Source: UBA2882 sp964619485
GTDB lineage: Bacteria > Bacillota > Clostridia > Lachnospirales > Lachnospiraceae
Length of the DNA stretch: 48,043 nucleotides
Assembly (NCBI GenBank): GCA_964619485.1
Contig: CAZUCI010000013.1
Coordinates: forward strand, 1 to 48,043
Direction: 5' to 3'
Positions 8,861 to 17,425 of this stretch are shown here, piece by piece. Position 1 is the stretch's first letter; each line of letters starts with the position of its first letter. The position numbers and the translations under genes are program-made. The notes below the pieces were generated by a model that was not told the origin of the DNA, searched no databases, and saw only the letters and a program-made list of their open reading frames with translations.

Positions 8861-10246
8861 TTAAATCACATCATTTTGCAGATATTCTTTTTCCATTGCA
8901 ATTACTTCCTTCATGGCTTCTATGCCGGGAGCACCAATGGTAAGTCTCTTTTTCACACAGGTCTCAAGACTGACTGCATCATATATATCCGGTTCAAAAA
9001 CCTCGCTGATTTCCTTCAGCTCCTCCATGCTCATATCCATGATTGCTTTATTTTTATCAATACAGGTTAGAACAAGCTTACCAATAATTCCATGTGCATC
9101 ACGGAATGGGACACCATGATTTACCAGATAATCTGCAGCGTCCGTTGCGTTTGTAAATCCGTTCATTGCACTCTTTTCCATCACATCCTTACGGAATTTC
9201 ATAGTGGAAATCATGCCGTTAAAAAGACTTAAGCAGCCCTTTACTGTGTCAATAGCATCAAAGGTCAGCTCCTTATCTTCCTGCATATCCTTGTTATAGG
9301 CAAGTGGAATTCCCTTCAAAACAGTAAGCATACTGATTAAGGCACCATAGACACGACCGGTTTTTCCACGGACAAGCTCTGCAATATCTGGATTCTTTTT
9401 CTGAGGCATAATGCTGCTTCCTGTGGAATATGCATCATCTATTTCCACAAAACGATATTCATTGGAATTCCAGATAATTATTTCTTCGCTGAATCTGCTC
9501 AAATGCATCATAATTGTCGAGAACGCACTTAACATTTCAATTACATAATCTCTGTCTGCAACGGAATCCATACTGTTTAGGGTAGGACCTTCAAATCCAA
9601 GCAGAGATGCTGTATATGCCCTGTCAAGCGGATAGGTGGTTCCCGCCAGTGCTCCTGAGCCCAATGGACAGTAATTCATACGGTGATAAATATCCTTCAG
9701 GCGAAGCCTGTCCCTCTTAAACATTTCAAAATAGGCTCCAAAATGATGTGCAAGCGTAACAGGCTGTGCCTTTTGCATATGTGTAAAGCCAGGCATATAG
9801 GTATCTGTATTTTCTTCCATGATTTTTAAAATCGTGGTTAAAAGCTCTTTTAAAATTTCATCTGTATTCACAATCTCGGAGCGGACATAAAGCTTCATGT
9901 CCAAAGCAACCTGATCGTTTCTGCTGCGGCCGGTGTGAAGCTTCTTCCCTGCATCTCCGATTCGGTCAATCAGATTTGCCTCCACAAAGCTGTGAATATC
10001 TTCATATTTATCTGTAATAGCCAGCTTGCCCTGATCTACATCTTCACGGATTCCAGTGAGGCCCTTTACAATGGCATCCTTCTCTTCTCCGGTTAATATT
10101 CCCTGTTTATGCAGCATTACAACATGTGCTATGCTGCCCTCTATATCCTGATGAAAAAATTTCTGATCAAAGGATATGGAAGCATTGAACCGATAAACCA
10201 GTTCATCTGTATCCTTTGTAAAACGTCCTCCCCAAAGCTGAGCCAT
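8861..10246 (-). CDS. argH: Argininosuccinate lyase
   Basis: The protein cleaves argininosuccinate to arginine and fumarate, the last step of arginine synthesis. Seen: N-terminal MAQLWGGRFTKDTDELVYRFNAS, the THMQKAQPVTLAHH segment, and the fumarase/lyase signature GSSIMPQKKNPD. Length is 461 residues, normal for the family. The start is ATG 10246, 8 bases after a perfect GGAGG; the upstream alternative at 10261 has no SD. It has its own strong promoter (10280-10308) and is followed by asd. The usual partner argG is not in the window. Confidence 0.96.
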   Translation of the reverse strand: MAQLWGGRFTKDTDELVYRFNASISFDQKFFHQDIEGSIAHVVMLHKQGILTGEEKDAIVKGLTGIREDVDQGKLAITDKYEDIHSFVEANLIDRIGDAGKKLHTGRSRNDQVALDMKLYVRSEIVNTDEILKELLTTILKIMEENTDTYMPGFTHMQKAQPVTLAHHFGAYFEMFKRDRLRLKDIYHRMNYCPLGSGALAGTTYPLDRAYTASLLGFEGPTLNSMDSVADRDYVIEMLSAFSTIMMHLSRFSEEIIIWNSNEYRFVEIDDAYSTGSSIMPQKKNPDIAELVRGKTGRVYGALISMLTVLKGIPLAYNKDMQEDKELTFDAIDTVKGCLSLFNGMISTMKFRKDVMEKSAMNGFTNATDAADYLVNHGVPFRDAHGIIGKLVLTCIDKNKAIMDMSMEELKEISEVFEPDIYDAVSLETCVKKRLTIGAPGIEAMKEVIAMEKEYLQNDVI

Positions 10247-10279
10247 GTTATCATCCTCCATACGTTAAAACTAAATTTG

Positions 10280-10308
10280 ATAATATCATAAGAAGGTGGT
10301 TTTTTCAA
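10280..10308 (-). promoter_or_regulatory. Sigma-A promoter of argH-asd
   Basis: Minus-strand -35 TTGAAA (10303-10308) and -10 TATTAT (10280-10285) with a 17-base spacer. Transcription would start near 10273, giving a short leader of about 27 bases with no room for a riboswitch. Confidence 0.75.
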
Positions 10309-10381
10309 GGAAGAAACACCCAAAAACACCGCACAAACTTATTTTTACAACATAACCTAGTAAAAAAGGCGGAGAATATTT

Positions 10382-11134
10382 ATGGAAACATGCATCAGGC
10401 TTGACCACGTATCCTTTTCCTATCATCGACCAGATGGAGAGCTTCAGGCACTCTCTGATATCTCCTTCTCAATTGAACGTGGCAGCTTTGTTTCTTTAGT
10501 TGGTCCAAGCGGATGTGGAAAATCAACTATTCTATCTATTCTGGCCGGTCTGCTCAAAAATGAAGGCGGTCAGATTACACAATCAAATGATCTTCAATAT
10601 GGATATATGTTTCAGCAGGATCTGCTGCTCCCCTATGCAACCATCTGGGAAAATGTCTGTCTCGGTCCTGCTATTCATCATTCACTTAACGCAAAATCAA
10701 GACAATATATCCATTCATTAATATATAAATATGGTCTGCAGCAGTTCTTAAATCAGAAGCCTGCCGAGCTCTCCGGAGGTATGCGCCAACGGGCAGCTCT
10801 CATTCGTACGCTTGCCCTCAATCCCGAGGTGCTGCTTCTAGACGAGCCATTCAGTGCCCTTGATTACCAGACGCGTTTACTTGTCGCTGACGATATTGGA
10901 AAAATTATCAGGCAGGAAAAAAAGACTGCCCTGCTTGTTACCCATGACCTGTCAGAAGCCATCAGCCTGTCCGATAAGATTGTCATTTTGTCCGGCAGAC
11001 CTGCAACCGTTAAAAAAATAATGGATATTGATATCCCGGGAAAAGAGCTTGGTTCACTCTGTGTGCGGGATCATCCTAAGTTTGGGGAATATTTTCATCT
11101 TTTATGGAAGGAGATGAATCGTGAATATGAGTGA
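10382..11134 (+). CDS. ABC transporter ATP-binding protein, nitrate/sulfonate/taurine (SsuB/TauB) type
   Basis: The 250-residue ATPase has Walker A GPSGCGKST (41-49), a Q-loop at about 78, signature LSGGMRQR (130-137), Walker B LLLDEP (151-156) and the switch His at 188. The closest recognisable class is the NitT/TauT importer ATPase. SD GGCGGAG lies upstream of the ATG. The 3' end overlaps the permease gene by 14 bases. No periplasmic-type binding protein is adjacent, so the substrate cannot be inferred; sulfonates, taurine and thiamine precursors are known substrates of the class. I found no convincing promoter in 10309-10381. Confidence 0.92.
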   Translation: METCIRLDHVSFSYHRPDGELQALSDISFSIERGSFVSLVGPSGCGKSTILSILAGLLKNEGGQITQSNDLQYGYMFQQDLLLPYATIWENVCLGPAIHHSLNAKSRQYIHSLIYKYGLQQFLNQKPAELSGGMRQRAALIRTLALNPEVLLLDEPFSALDYQTRLLVADDIGKIIRQEKKTALLVTHDLSEAISLSDKIVILSGRPATVKKIMDIDIPGKELGSLCVRDHPKFGEYFHLLWKEMNREYE

Positions 11135-11906
11135 AAATCAAATGGAATATTTAAATAATCTGAAGAAAAAGACACGCATGATTATTGCCCTGCGCCTGCT
11201 TGTTCTGCTTTGTTTTATTCTTCTTTGGGAGACTGCCTCCGCATGTAACCTTATTGATGCCTTCTTTTTCAGCTCTCCATCGAGAATCATAAAGTGCATT
11301 TTTAACATGATTCAAAACGGGGCCTTCTTTGAGCATGTCGGTGCGACACTTTTAGAGACAGTGGCCAGCTTCTTTTTTGTTATGCTGATATCACTGTTAA
11401 TTGCGTCTATCCTGTGGTTTTCCAAATCTCTGGCTTCCATTTTTGAACCAACCCTGGTTATTTTAAACAGCCTGCCAAAATCTGCACTTGCCCCTTTGTT
11501 TATTGTCTGGCTGGGAACCGGAACAAAAACCATTATTGTGGCCGGTGTTTCCGTTGCCGTTTTCGGCTCCATTATCAGTATTTACACACAGTTTCATCAG
11601 ACAAATCCAGAGATGGAAAAACTGATTCTGACACTTGGAGGCAACCGTTTTGATATCTACCGCAGAATTACACTGCCATCAGCAATTCCCACCCTGATTA
11701 ACCTGACCAAGGTTAACATTGGTCTTTCACTGGTAGGCGTCATTATCGGGGAATTTCTTGCTGCGAGACGCGGACTGGGATATTTGATTATATATGGGAC
11801 ACAGGTATTTCAGTTGGATATGGTCATGAGCTCCATTCTGATTCTTTGTCTGATTGCTTACGCACTTTATCTTGGTATTCAGAAAATTGAGGCGCGTATT
11901 TTGTAA
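11121..11906 (+). CDS. ABC transporter permease, NitT/TauT (SsuC-like) type
   Basis: The 261-residue membrane protein has about six hydrophobic segments (near 20-40, 78-100, 108-130, 136-155, 198-215 and 237-255) and an EAA-type loop (TLGGNRFDIYRRITLPSAIPTL, about 171-192) that contacts the ATPase. GTG 11121 is chosen as start because AAGGAG lies 8 bases upstream; it overlaps the ATPase gene by 14 bases, so translation is coupled. The two-gene unit ends at the hairpin 11948-11981. A binding protein must be encoded elsewhere or be lacking. Confidence 0.9.
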   Translation: MNMSENQMEYLNNLKKKTRMIIALRLLVLLCFILLWETASACNLIDAFFFSSPSRIIKCIFNMIQNGAFFEHVGATLLETVASFFFVMLISLLIASILWFSKSLASIFEPTLVILNSLPKSALAPLFIVWLGTGTKTIIVAGVSVAVFGSIISIYTQFHQTNPEMEKLILTLGGNRFDIYRRITLPSAIPTLINLTKVNIGLSLVGVIIGEFLAARRGLGYLIIYGTQVFQLDMVMSSILILCLIAYALYLGIQKIEARIL

Positions 11907-11947
11907 ACAATGTGATTCACACTTTTTAAGACATCATATTATAAGAA

Positions 11948-11981
11948 AAAACATCCTCTTTTCATTTAAAGAGGATGTTTT
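11948..11981. terminator. Bidirectional intrinsic terminator between the ABC operon and tRNA-Thr
   Basis: A 14-bp perfect stem (AAAACATCCTCTTT / AAAGAGGATGTTTT) with a 6-base loop. The minus strand continues into a T-rich run, so it terminates the tRNA-Thr transcript well. On the plus strand it lies 41 bases after the permease stop. Confidence 0.85.
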
Positions 11982-12000
11982 AAAAATATATCATTCAGTA

Positions 12001-12073
12001 AGCTGAAAAAGGGACTCGAACCCTCGACCCCTTCATTACGAATGAAGTGCTCTACCAACTGAGCTATTTCAGC
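12001..12073 (-). tRNA. tRNA-Thr, anticodon CGU
   Basis: A 73-base cloverleaf: acceptor stem GCTGAAA/TTTCAGC (7 perfect pairs), D-arm GCTC...GAGC, anticodon arm CTTCA-TTCGTAA-TGAAG with anticodon CGT (plus-strand positions 12038-12040), T-arm with TTCGAGT loop, discriminator U. The 3' CCA is not encoded. It reads ACG codons. It is a single-gene transcription unit with its own promoter (12093-12121) and terminator. Confidence 0.96.
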
Positions 12074-12092
12074 AAGTTCATTACCAAATGAT

Positions 12093-12121
12093 ATTATAAC
12101 TAAAGATTTCATTTTCCGCAA
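12093..12121 (-). promoter_or_regulatory. Promoter of tRNA-Thr
   Basis: Minus-strand -35 TTGCGG (12116-12121), 17-base spacer, -10 TATAAT (12093-12098). Transcription would start about 13-15 bases before the mature tRNA 5' end. Confidence 0.7.
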
Positions 12122-12166
12122 TAGAAACTTCAAAACATATGAACTATAACTGTTTATTGTGTGAGT

Positions 12167-13054
12167 CTATTTCCCCATATGCACATCCATCTGAGGATAC
12201 GGAATGGAAATTCCCTCTTCATCAAAGGCAAATTTGATATTTTCCAGCAGTTCTCCTCGAAGAGTCCAGTAATCCCCTGTCAGTACATAGCACTTTACAC
12301 TTAACACTACAGCACTGTCTGCCAAATCATCAACAACAACAATCTCATCCTTTTCATGTAAAACAAGCGGATTACTGTTTAGCAGCTTCATGGCAATCTG
12401 TTTTGCTTTTTTTAAATCCGCATCATAGGAAATTCCAACCGAAAGATCCAGCCTTCGGAAGCTTGCTGTTGTATAATTTACAATACTGTTGTTTGCCAGC
12501 GTTCCATTTGGCAAAATAACCATTTTTCCATCTACCGTAAGGAGCTTTGTGTAAAAGATCTGAATTTCAACAACAGTTCCTTCATTTCCCTTGGAGTCCT
12601 CTCTGATATAATCACCTACGCGAAACGGCTTTAAAAGCAGCAGCAGAACACCCCCTGCAAAATTGGAAAGACTGCCCTGCAATGCAAGACCAACAGCGAC
12701 ACCTGCAGAACCAACTACAGCAACGACACTGGCTGCATCAAGACCAAAGCCACTGGCAATCAAAAAACCAAGAATAACATACAGCACAACACGGACAAAG
12801 GAATCCAGAAACTGAATCACGCCTTTATCTGCGTTTGCCTTTGTCAGAGATTTTTTGAGAATCTTCCGGATAATTTTAATGCATTCCAGTCCGATTAATA
12901 AAACAATGACAGCCAGAAGAACTCTTGTTCCAAAATTCAGTGCCTTTGATGGAAGCTCCTCCAAAAACTTTTTCATTACTCCAAGCTCTTTTTTAACTTC
13001 CTCTGGAGATGCATCCTGTAATGTTAACATTTCAATTAAAAAGCCCATACCCAT
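12167..13054 (-). CDS. Small-conductance mechanosensitive channel, MscS family
   Basis: The 295-residue protein has hydrophobic segments near 40-60, 84-103 and 107-140. The last is the pore-lining TM3 with the Gly/Ala-rich pattern VGSAGVAVGLALQGSLSNFAGG, followed by KPFRVGDYI and the beta domain (GTVVEIQIFYTKLLTVDGKMVILPNG), all hallmarks of MscS. It releases solutes on hypo-osmotic stress at the cytoplasmic membrane. It begins 23 bases after glgB ends, on the same strand, so it is probably the last gene of DUF1015-glgB-mscS. Confidence 0.93.
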   Translation of the reverse strand: MGMGFLIEMLTLQDASPEEVKKELGVMKKFLEELPSKALNFGTRVLLAVIVLLIGLECIKIIRKILKKSLTKANADKGVIQFLDSFVRVVLYVILGFLIASGFGLDAASVVAVVGSAGVAVGLALQGSLSNFAGGVLLLLLKPFRVGDYIREDSKGNEGTVVEIQIFYTKLLTVDGKMVILPNGTLANNSIVNYTTASFRRLDLSVGISYDADLKKAKQIAMKLLNSNPLVLHEKDEIVVVDDLADSAVVLSVKCYVLTGDYWTLRGELLENIKFAFDEEGISIPYPQMDVHMGK

Positions 13055-13077
13055 TTTTTCCTGCTCTTTCCATCATT

Positions 13078-15564
13078 TTATGATTCTTTATCCAGATATT
13101 TGCTCTCTGTAATTATTTTTTTCGTTTCCTCTTCCAGCTCTCTGGCCTTCAGCTCCAATGCCTGTGCTTTTTTAGCCTCCTCCATTGCAAATCTCAGTGC
13201 TTCCTTTGCTGCAAGGTCAGCCTCCTCGGCTTTCCTTCTTGCTTCAGCGGCAATTCTCTTTGCCTCGGTCTCCGCTTCTAACGCCTCATCTCTTTTGGCA
13301 ATCTCAATCTTTTTTTGTCTGGCTATCTCTTTTTTCTTTTCAATATCTGCCTTTTCCTTTGCTGTATATGGAGCATAAGAAAAAGCAGTCACACTCAAGG
13401 CAGGAAGCTGAAAACGAATGGAATCCTCCCGTCCGTCACACTCCTCCTCACCACTGCAGATTACCCTGCTGTTTGTAAGATTATTTCCACCAAACTGCTT
13501 TGCATCGGAATTCAGGATTTCCTTATACTTTCCTGCAAAAGGAACTCCCACAAGATAATCCTCATAATTATTCCCGGAAAAATTGCATGCAACAAGCAAT
13601 GTATCCTTTTCATTTTTGGTCTTTCGAAGAAATACGATAACATTTTCACTGGCTGATATATTATTAATCCACTCAAATCCCTCCGGTGAGTCATCAAGCT
13701 CATATAGTGCACTGTGTTCTTTATAAAAATCATTCAGTGTCTGAACATACTGATTTAACTGCTTATGCTCATCATGCTCCAAAAGGTTCCATTGAACGGA
13801 ACGGCTTTCTGACCACTCATCAAATTCTCCCAGATCCTGCCCCATAAATAAGAGCTTCTTTCCGGGATGAAGCATCATAAATCCATATGCAGCCCTCAGA
13901 TTGGCAAATTTTGCAGCTCTGTCCCCCGGCATTTTTCCAAGCATGGAGGATTTTCCATGAACTACCTCATCATGAGATAATACCAGAATGAATTTTTCGC
14001 TGTATGCGTAAATCATACTAAAGGTAAGCTCATCATGCTTACCTGCACGAAACAGAGGATCACATTTCATGTAATCAAGAAAGTCATTCATCCAGCCCAT
14101 ATTCCACTTAAAGTCAAAACCAAGGTGATCTTCCTTGACAGAACCGGTTACATTTGGCCATGCTGTTGATTCTTCGGCAATCATCATAACCCCCGGATAG
14201 AATTTTTTCATCAGGCTGTTCAGATGCTTCAGAAATTCCACTGCTTCCAGATTCTCTTTGCCTCCGTAAATATTAGGAAGCCACTCTCCTTCATTTTTGC
14301 CGTAATCCAGATACAGCATGGAAGCAACAGCATCCATTCGGATACCATCGGCATGAAATTCCTTAACCCAGTACATGGCATTGGCAATCAGGTAGTTTGC
14401 CACCTCCGGCCTTCCATAATTAAAAATCAGGGTTCCCCAGTGCGGATGCTCTGCCCTTCTTGGATCTGAATCCTCGTAGAGGCAGCTTCCATCAAATTTG
14501 GCAAGTCCCGGTTCATCCTNNNNNNNNNNAGCCGGAACCCAGTCCAGAATAACACCGATATTATTTTTATGCATTTCATCCATAAAAAAGCGGAAATCCT
14601 CAGGGGTTCCATAACGTGATGTTGGTGCATAATATCCAATTACCTGATATCCCCAGGACTCATCCAGGGGATGCTCCATAACAGGCATCAGTTCGATATG
14701 GGTATATCCCATCTTTTTGACATAATCAATTACCTTTGGTGCAAGTTCTCTATAAGTATAAAAGGAGTTCTCTTTCTCTTTTCCGGCAAAAGAGCCCAGA
14801 TGCAATTCATAAATGCTCACCGGTTCTTTTCTAAAATCCTTCTCCTTCTGATTCGCAAGCCACTTTTCATCATTCCATGAAAAGCAATTCTGTTCACAGA
14901 CCACAGAAGCAGTTTCTGGTCTCATCTGACCGGAAAATGCATAGGGATCGGCTTTCAAAAGGCAGGTGCCGCCTTTTACCTTTATTTCAAATTTATAGTT
15001 ATCTCCAACGTTTGCCACAGGAATAAAAAGTTCAAAAATGCCAGATGCATCCAGTTTCTGCATCTGATGAATTTTGCCATTCCAGTGATTGAAATCTCCG
15101 ACAACACTGACACGCATTGCGTTTGGTGCCCACACCGCAAACAGTACACCCCTGATGCCATCTCTTTCCATGGGATGAGCACCAAGAAGCTGATAAATCT
15201 CATAATGAATTCCCTTTGAGAATTTTTCAATATCCTTCGGTGTAATATAAGGTTCAAAAGAATAAGGATCATAGAACTCCTGAATTCCACCGTCCTCCAT
15301 GGTTACGGTAAAATAATACCCCTTTGTGGAAACCGTCTTCGGAATCAGAACTGCAAAAAAACCACCCTCATCCGCCATCTCCATCTCATAGGTTTTGTTT
15401 TTGGTATGTAAGACTGCCTTAGCTGCCTCCGGATAAAAGCATTGTACAAGATTTCCTCCCGACACGGCATGAATCCCAAGGATTTTTCCAGGGTTAGCTT
15501 CCTCTGCATATACAACAGCCTCAATCTCCGGCCAGTCCATTAATTTATATAATTTTTTATTCAT
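13078..15564 (-). CDS. glgB: 1,4-alpha-glucan branching enzyme with a charged coiled-coil C-terminal tail
   Basis: This GH13 enzyme makes alpha-1,6 branches in glycogen. Domains: an N-terminal beta domain (1-110), CBM48 (about 120-215), catalytic barrel (about 245-610) and a C-terminal all-beta domain (to about 733). Active-site residues are visible: nucleophile D411 (DGIRMDAVASMLY), acid/base E464 (MIAEEST) and D532 (SHDEVVHGK). An N run at 14520-14529 replaces what should be His-Phe-Pro and the first base of Lys in the DWVPAHFPKD motif, so its ten-base size is right. Residues 734-828 form an Ala/Glu/Lys-rich predicted coiled coil not found in ordinary GlgB. The ATG abuts the DUF1015 stop codon. 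Confidence 0.95.
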   Translation of the reverse strand: MNKKLYKLMDWPEIEAVVYAEEANPGKILGIHAVSGGNLVQCFYPEAAKAVLHTKNKTYEMEMADEGGFFAVLIPKTVSTKGYYFTVTMEDGGIQEFYDPYSFEPYITPKDIEKFSKGIHYEIYQLLGAHPMERDGIRGVLFAVWAPNAMRVSVVGDFNHWNGKIHQMQKLDASGIFELFIPVANVGDNYKFEIKVKGGTCLLKADPYAFSGQMRPETASVVCEQNCFSWNDEKWLANQKEKDFRKEPVSIYELHLGSFAGKEKENSFYTYRELAPKVIDYVKKMGYTHIELMPVMEHPLDESWGYQVIGYYAPTSRYGTPEDFRFFMDEMHKNNIGVILDWVPAXXXXDEPGLAKFDGSCLYEDSDPRRAEHPHWGTLIFNYGRPEVANYLIANAMYWVKEFHADGIRMDAVASMLYLDYGKNEGEWLPNIYGGKENLEAVEFLKHLNSLMKKFYPGVMMIAEESTAWPNVTGSVKEDHLGFDFKWNMGWMNDFLDYMKCDPLFRAGKHDELTFSMIYAYSEKFILVLSHDEVVHGKSSMLGKMPGDRAAKFANLRAAYGFMMLHPGKKLLFMGQDLGEFDEWSESRSVQWNLLEHDEHKQLNQYVQTLNDFYKEHSALYELDDSPEGFEWINNISASENVIVFLRKTKNEKDTLLVACNFSGNNYEDYLVGVPFAGKYKEILNSDAKQFGGNNLTNSRVICSGEEECDGREDSIRFQLPALSVTAFSYAPYTAKEKADIEKKKEIARQKKIEIAKRDEALEAETEAKRIAAEARRKAEEADLAAKEALRFAMEEAKKAQALELKARELEEETKKIITESKYLDKES
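14520..14529. other. Assembly gap (10 N) inside glgB
   Basis: The Ns fall in conserved region I of the GH13 barrel, between DWVPA and DEPGLAKFDG. Family spacing suggests exactly ten bases are masked, leaving the frame intact. Confidence 0.9.
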
Positions 15565-16815
15565 CTATTCTACCCCTCTTGTGATATCGTGAATAAAGAG
15601 CCCGCTTCGAAGCTTTGGCTCAAACCATGTGGATTTTGGTGGCATAAGCCTGCCCTCGTCTGCTACTGCGAACAGCTCTTCTATGCTGGTTGGAAACATG
15701 GAAAATGCACACCCAGAGGATTCACCGACACGCTGTTCCAGCTCCTTGAGCCCACGGATTCCACCAACAAATTCAATACGTTTATCTGTTTTCGGATCAC
15801 TGATTCCAAGGATTTTATCTAAAACACAGGTCTGCAGTACAGATACGTCCAGACCCTCCACAGCGTCTGAGCTCTGAAATTCCTCCTTAAGCCTTAAGCA
15901 ATACCATTTTTTATCAAGATACAGGCCAAATTCACCCTTCCTTTGCGGATGATATGCCTCTGTACCAATCTCTATTCTATCAAATATGCTATCCAGCTTA
16001 CCTAAGAATTCCTCATAGCTGTTACCATTTAAGTCCTTGATGACCCGATTATAATCCAGAATCTTTAATTCACGATCCTGAAAAAGAACGGATAAAAAGA
16101 AGTTATATGCTTCATCTTTGGAATCAGCCGGGAATTCACTTCTTCTTTTCATTGCGACCTTCACTGCGGAAGCACAGCGATGATGCCCGTCCGCAATATA
16201 AATCTGCTTCATAGCCAAAAAAGCATCGGAAATCTCCAAAATCTGCTCTTCCCGATTTATGATCCATACACGGTGTCCGATGCCATCCTCCGAAACGAAA
16301 TCGTAAAGAGGCTCTTTTTTCTTTACCAGCTCCATAATAGAATGCAGCTTTTCATTATAACGATATGCAAGAAAAATCGGTCCGGTCTGTGCATTGGTGG
16401 TATCCACATGACGGATACGGTCAATTTCCTTGTCTTCCCTTGTATTTTCATGACGCTTAATCACCTGGGAATTATAATCATCCACGCTGCAGCAGGCAAC
16501 TATCCCTGTCTGGCTTCTTCCATTCATCGTCAGCTCATATAAATAATAGCAGGGTTTTTCTTCCTTGACCAAACGGCCATCCTGAACCATGGACCACAAC
16601 AGCTCTCTGGCTTTATCATAGACACAGTCAGCATAGGTATCTACAGAATCATCAAACTGAGTCTCAGCACGGTCAATATTTAAAAAAGAATCCGGTTGTC
16701 CCTTCACCACTTCCTTTGCTTCCTGCCTGCTGTAAACATCATAAGGCAATGCCGCAATCCTCTGTGCCATTCCCACTGCAGGTCTTATTGCACAAAAAGG
16801 TCTAATATCTGCCAT
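15565..16815 (-). CDS. DUF1015 family protein
   Basis: The 416-residue protein starts MADIRPFCAIRPAVGMAQRIAALPYDVYSRQEA, the characteristic beginning of DUF1015 (Pfam PF06245), and includes the conserved YIADGHHRCASA segment (about 210-222). The biochemical function is unknown. In related Clostridia this gene often sits beside serA and serC, as here (they lie on the other side of a small gene), which suggests a link to serine or phosphoserine metabolism; this is recalled, not shown. SD TTGGAGG precedes the ATG. Its promoter (16846-16874) is back-to-back with that of the divergent 94-residue gene. It is directly followed by glgB with no intergenic base. Confidence 0.85.
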   Translation of the reverse strand: MADIRPFCAIRPAVGMAQRIAALPYDVYSRQEAKEVVKGQPDSFLNIDRAETQFDDSVDTYADCVYDKARELLWSMVQDGRLVKEEKPCYYLYELTMNGRSQTGIVACCSVDDYNSQVIKRHENTREDKEIDRIRHVDTTNAQTGPIFLAYRYNEKLHSIMELVKKKEPLYDFVSEDGIGHRVWIINREEQILEISDAFLAMKQIYIADGHHRCASAVKVAMKRRSEFPADSKDEAYNFFLSVLFQDRELKILDYNRVIKDLNGNSYEEFLGKLDSIFDRIEIGTEAYHPQRKGEFGLYLDKKWYCLRLKEEFQSSDAVEGLDVSVLQTCVLDKILGISDPKTDKRIEFVGGIRGLKELEQRVGESSGCAFSMFPTSIEELFAVADEGRLMPPKSTWFEPKLRSGLFIHDITRGVE

Positions 16816-16845
16816 AGTTTTCCTCCAAATACAAAATATAATTTT

Positions 16846-16874
16846 ATTTTACCAAATCCATCATTCTAAAACAA
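16846..16874 (-). promoter_or_regulatory. Promoter of DUF1015-glgB-mscS
   Basis: Minus-strand -35 TTGTTT (16869-16874), 17-base spacer, -10 TAAAAT (16846-16851). Its -35 box is 11 bases from the -35 box of the divergent promoter at 16886. Confidence 0.6.
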
Positions 16875-16885
16875 GGGATTGTTTT

Positions 16886-16914
16886 TTGACACAGCCGCTT
16901 TTCCGTGATAAAAT
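16886..16914 (+). promoter_or_regulatory. Strong promoter of the 94-residue orphan gene
   Basis: -35 TTGACA (16886-16891, consensus), 17-base spacer, -10 TAAAAT (16909-16914). Start near 16921, so the leader is about 87 bases and contains the 16951-16989 hairpin. Confidence 0.8.
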
Positions 16915-16950
16915 CATGTGCGAAGATAAGCCTTTATCTATCGATTAACA

Positions 16951-16989
16951 TGCATTCGTATGTGAACTGTTTCATCACAGACGAATGCA
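16951..16989 (+). promoter_or_regulatory. Leader hairpin before the 94-residue gene
   Basis: Arms TGCATTCGT (16951-16959) and ACGAATGCA (16981-16989) pair perfectly. Inside them TGTGA (16961-16965) pairs with TCACA (16975-16979) after one A-G mismatch, leaving a 9-base loop. The SD (GAGAGGAAG) begins a few bases after the stem. It may be an mRNA-stability element, a protein-binding site in RNA, or a DNA operator. Confidence 0.6.
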
Positions 16990-17007
16990 AAAGAGAGGAA
17001 GATAAAA

Positions 17008-17292
17008 ATGACAGAACAGGACAAAGAATTTTTAGACAGAATCACCAGCTATGCAAATGATGTCTGTGCAGACATCGATCCCCAGAAAACACAGATCAGT
17101 GTTCAGCTGGAACGGTTAATGCCTATTATGAAAGACCTTGCCAAAGAATACAACTCTACTCCGGAGGAAATTTTCATCAAATATATGGATTTAGCAACGG
17201 AAGCAATGGCCAAAACAGAAGAAAAATTACAGGATACATTAAAAAATATGCCAGGCGGCGGAACAGATCCAATGCAGTTTAGCGTCAACTAA
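17008..17292 (+). CDS. Small acidic helical protein of unknown function (94 aa)
   Basis: I do not recognise the family with certainty. The product (MTEQDKEFLDRITSYANDVC...) is predicted to be mostly helical with a glycine-rich end (MPGGGTDPMQF). It has no signal peptide or membrane segment. It is well supported as a gene: consensus promoter (16886-16914), SD GAGAGGAAG, an intrinsic terminator 20 bases after the stop, and no overlap with neighbours. It is monocistronic and divergent from DUF1015-glgB. Expression is expected to be high. Confidence 0.75.
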   Translation: MTEQDKEFLDRITSYANDVCADIDPQKTQISVQLERLMPIMKDLAKEYNSTPEEIFIKYMDLATEAMAKTEEKLQDTLKNMPGGGTDPMQFSVN

Positions 17293-17312
17293 ATCACAGA
17301 AAACCTTCATAC

Positions 17313-17342
17313 AAAAAGAGCCACATAAATGCGGCTCTTTTT
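17313..17342. terminator. Bidirectional terminator between the 94-aa gene and serA
   Basis: AAAAAGAGCC (17313-17322) pairs with GGCTCTTTTT (17333-17342). T-runs exist on both strands, so it can end the plus-strand small gene and the convergent serC-serA transcript. Confidence 0.85.
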
Positions 17343-17425
17343 TATATTCTTTTTGTATGCCTGTCACCGGTCCGCGGCGCAGACAGCTTCAATTTTGCGG
17401 CTGTTTTTCAGCTATCTTTACAGCT

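Noticed and set aside
8848..8864. AT-only inverted repeat (TTAATAA/TTATTAA) at the argH stop
   Set aside because: Weak stem with no T-run; argH-asd read-through expected.
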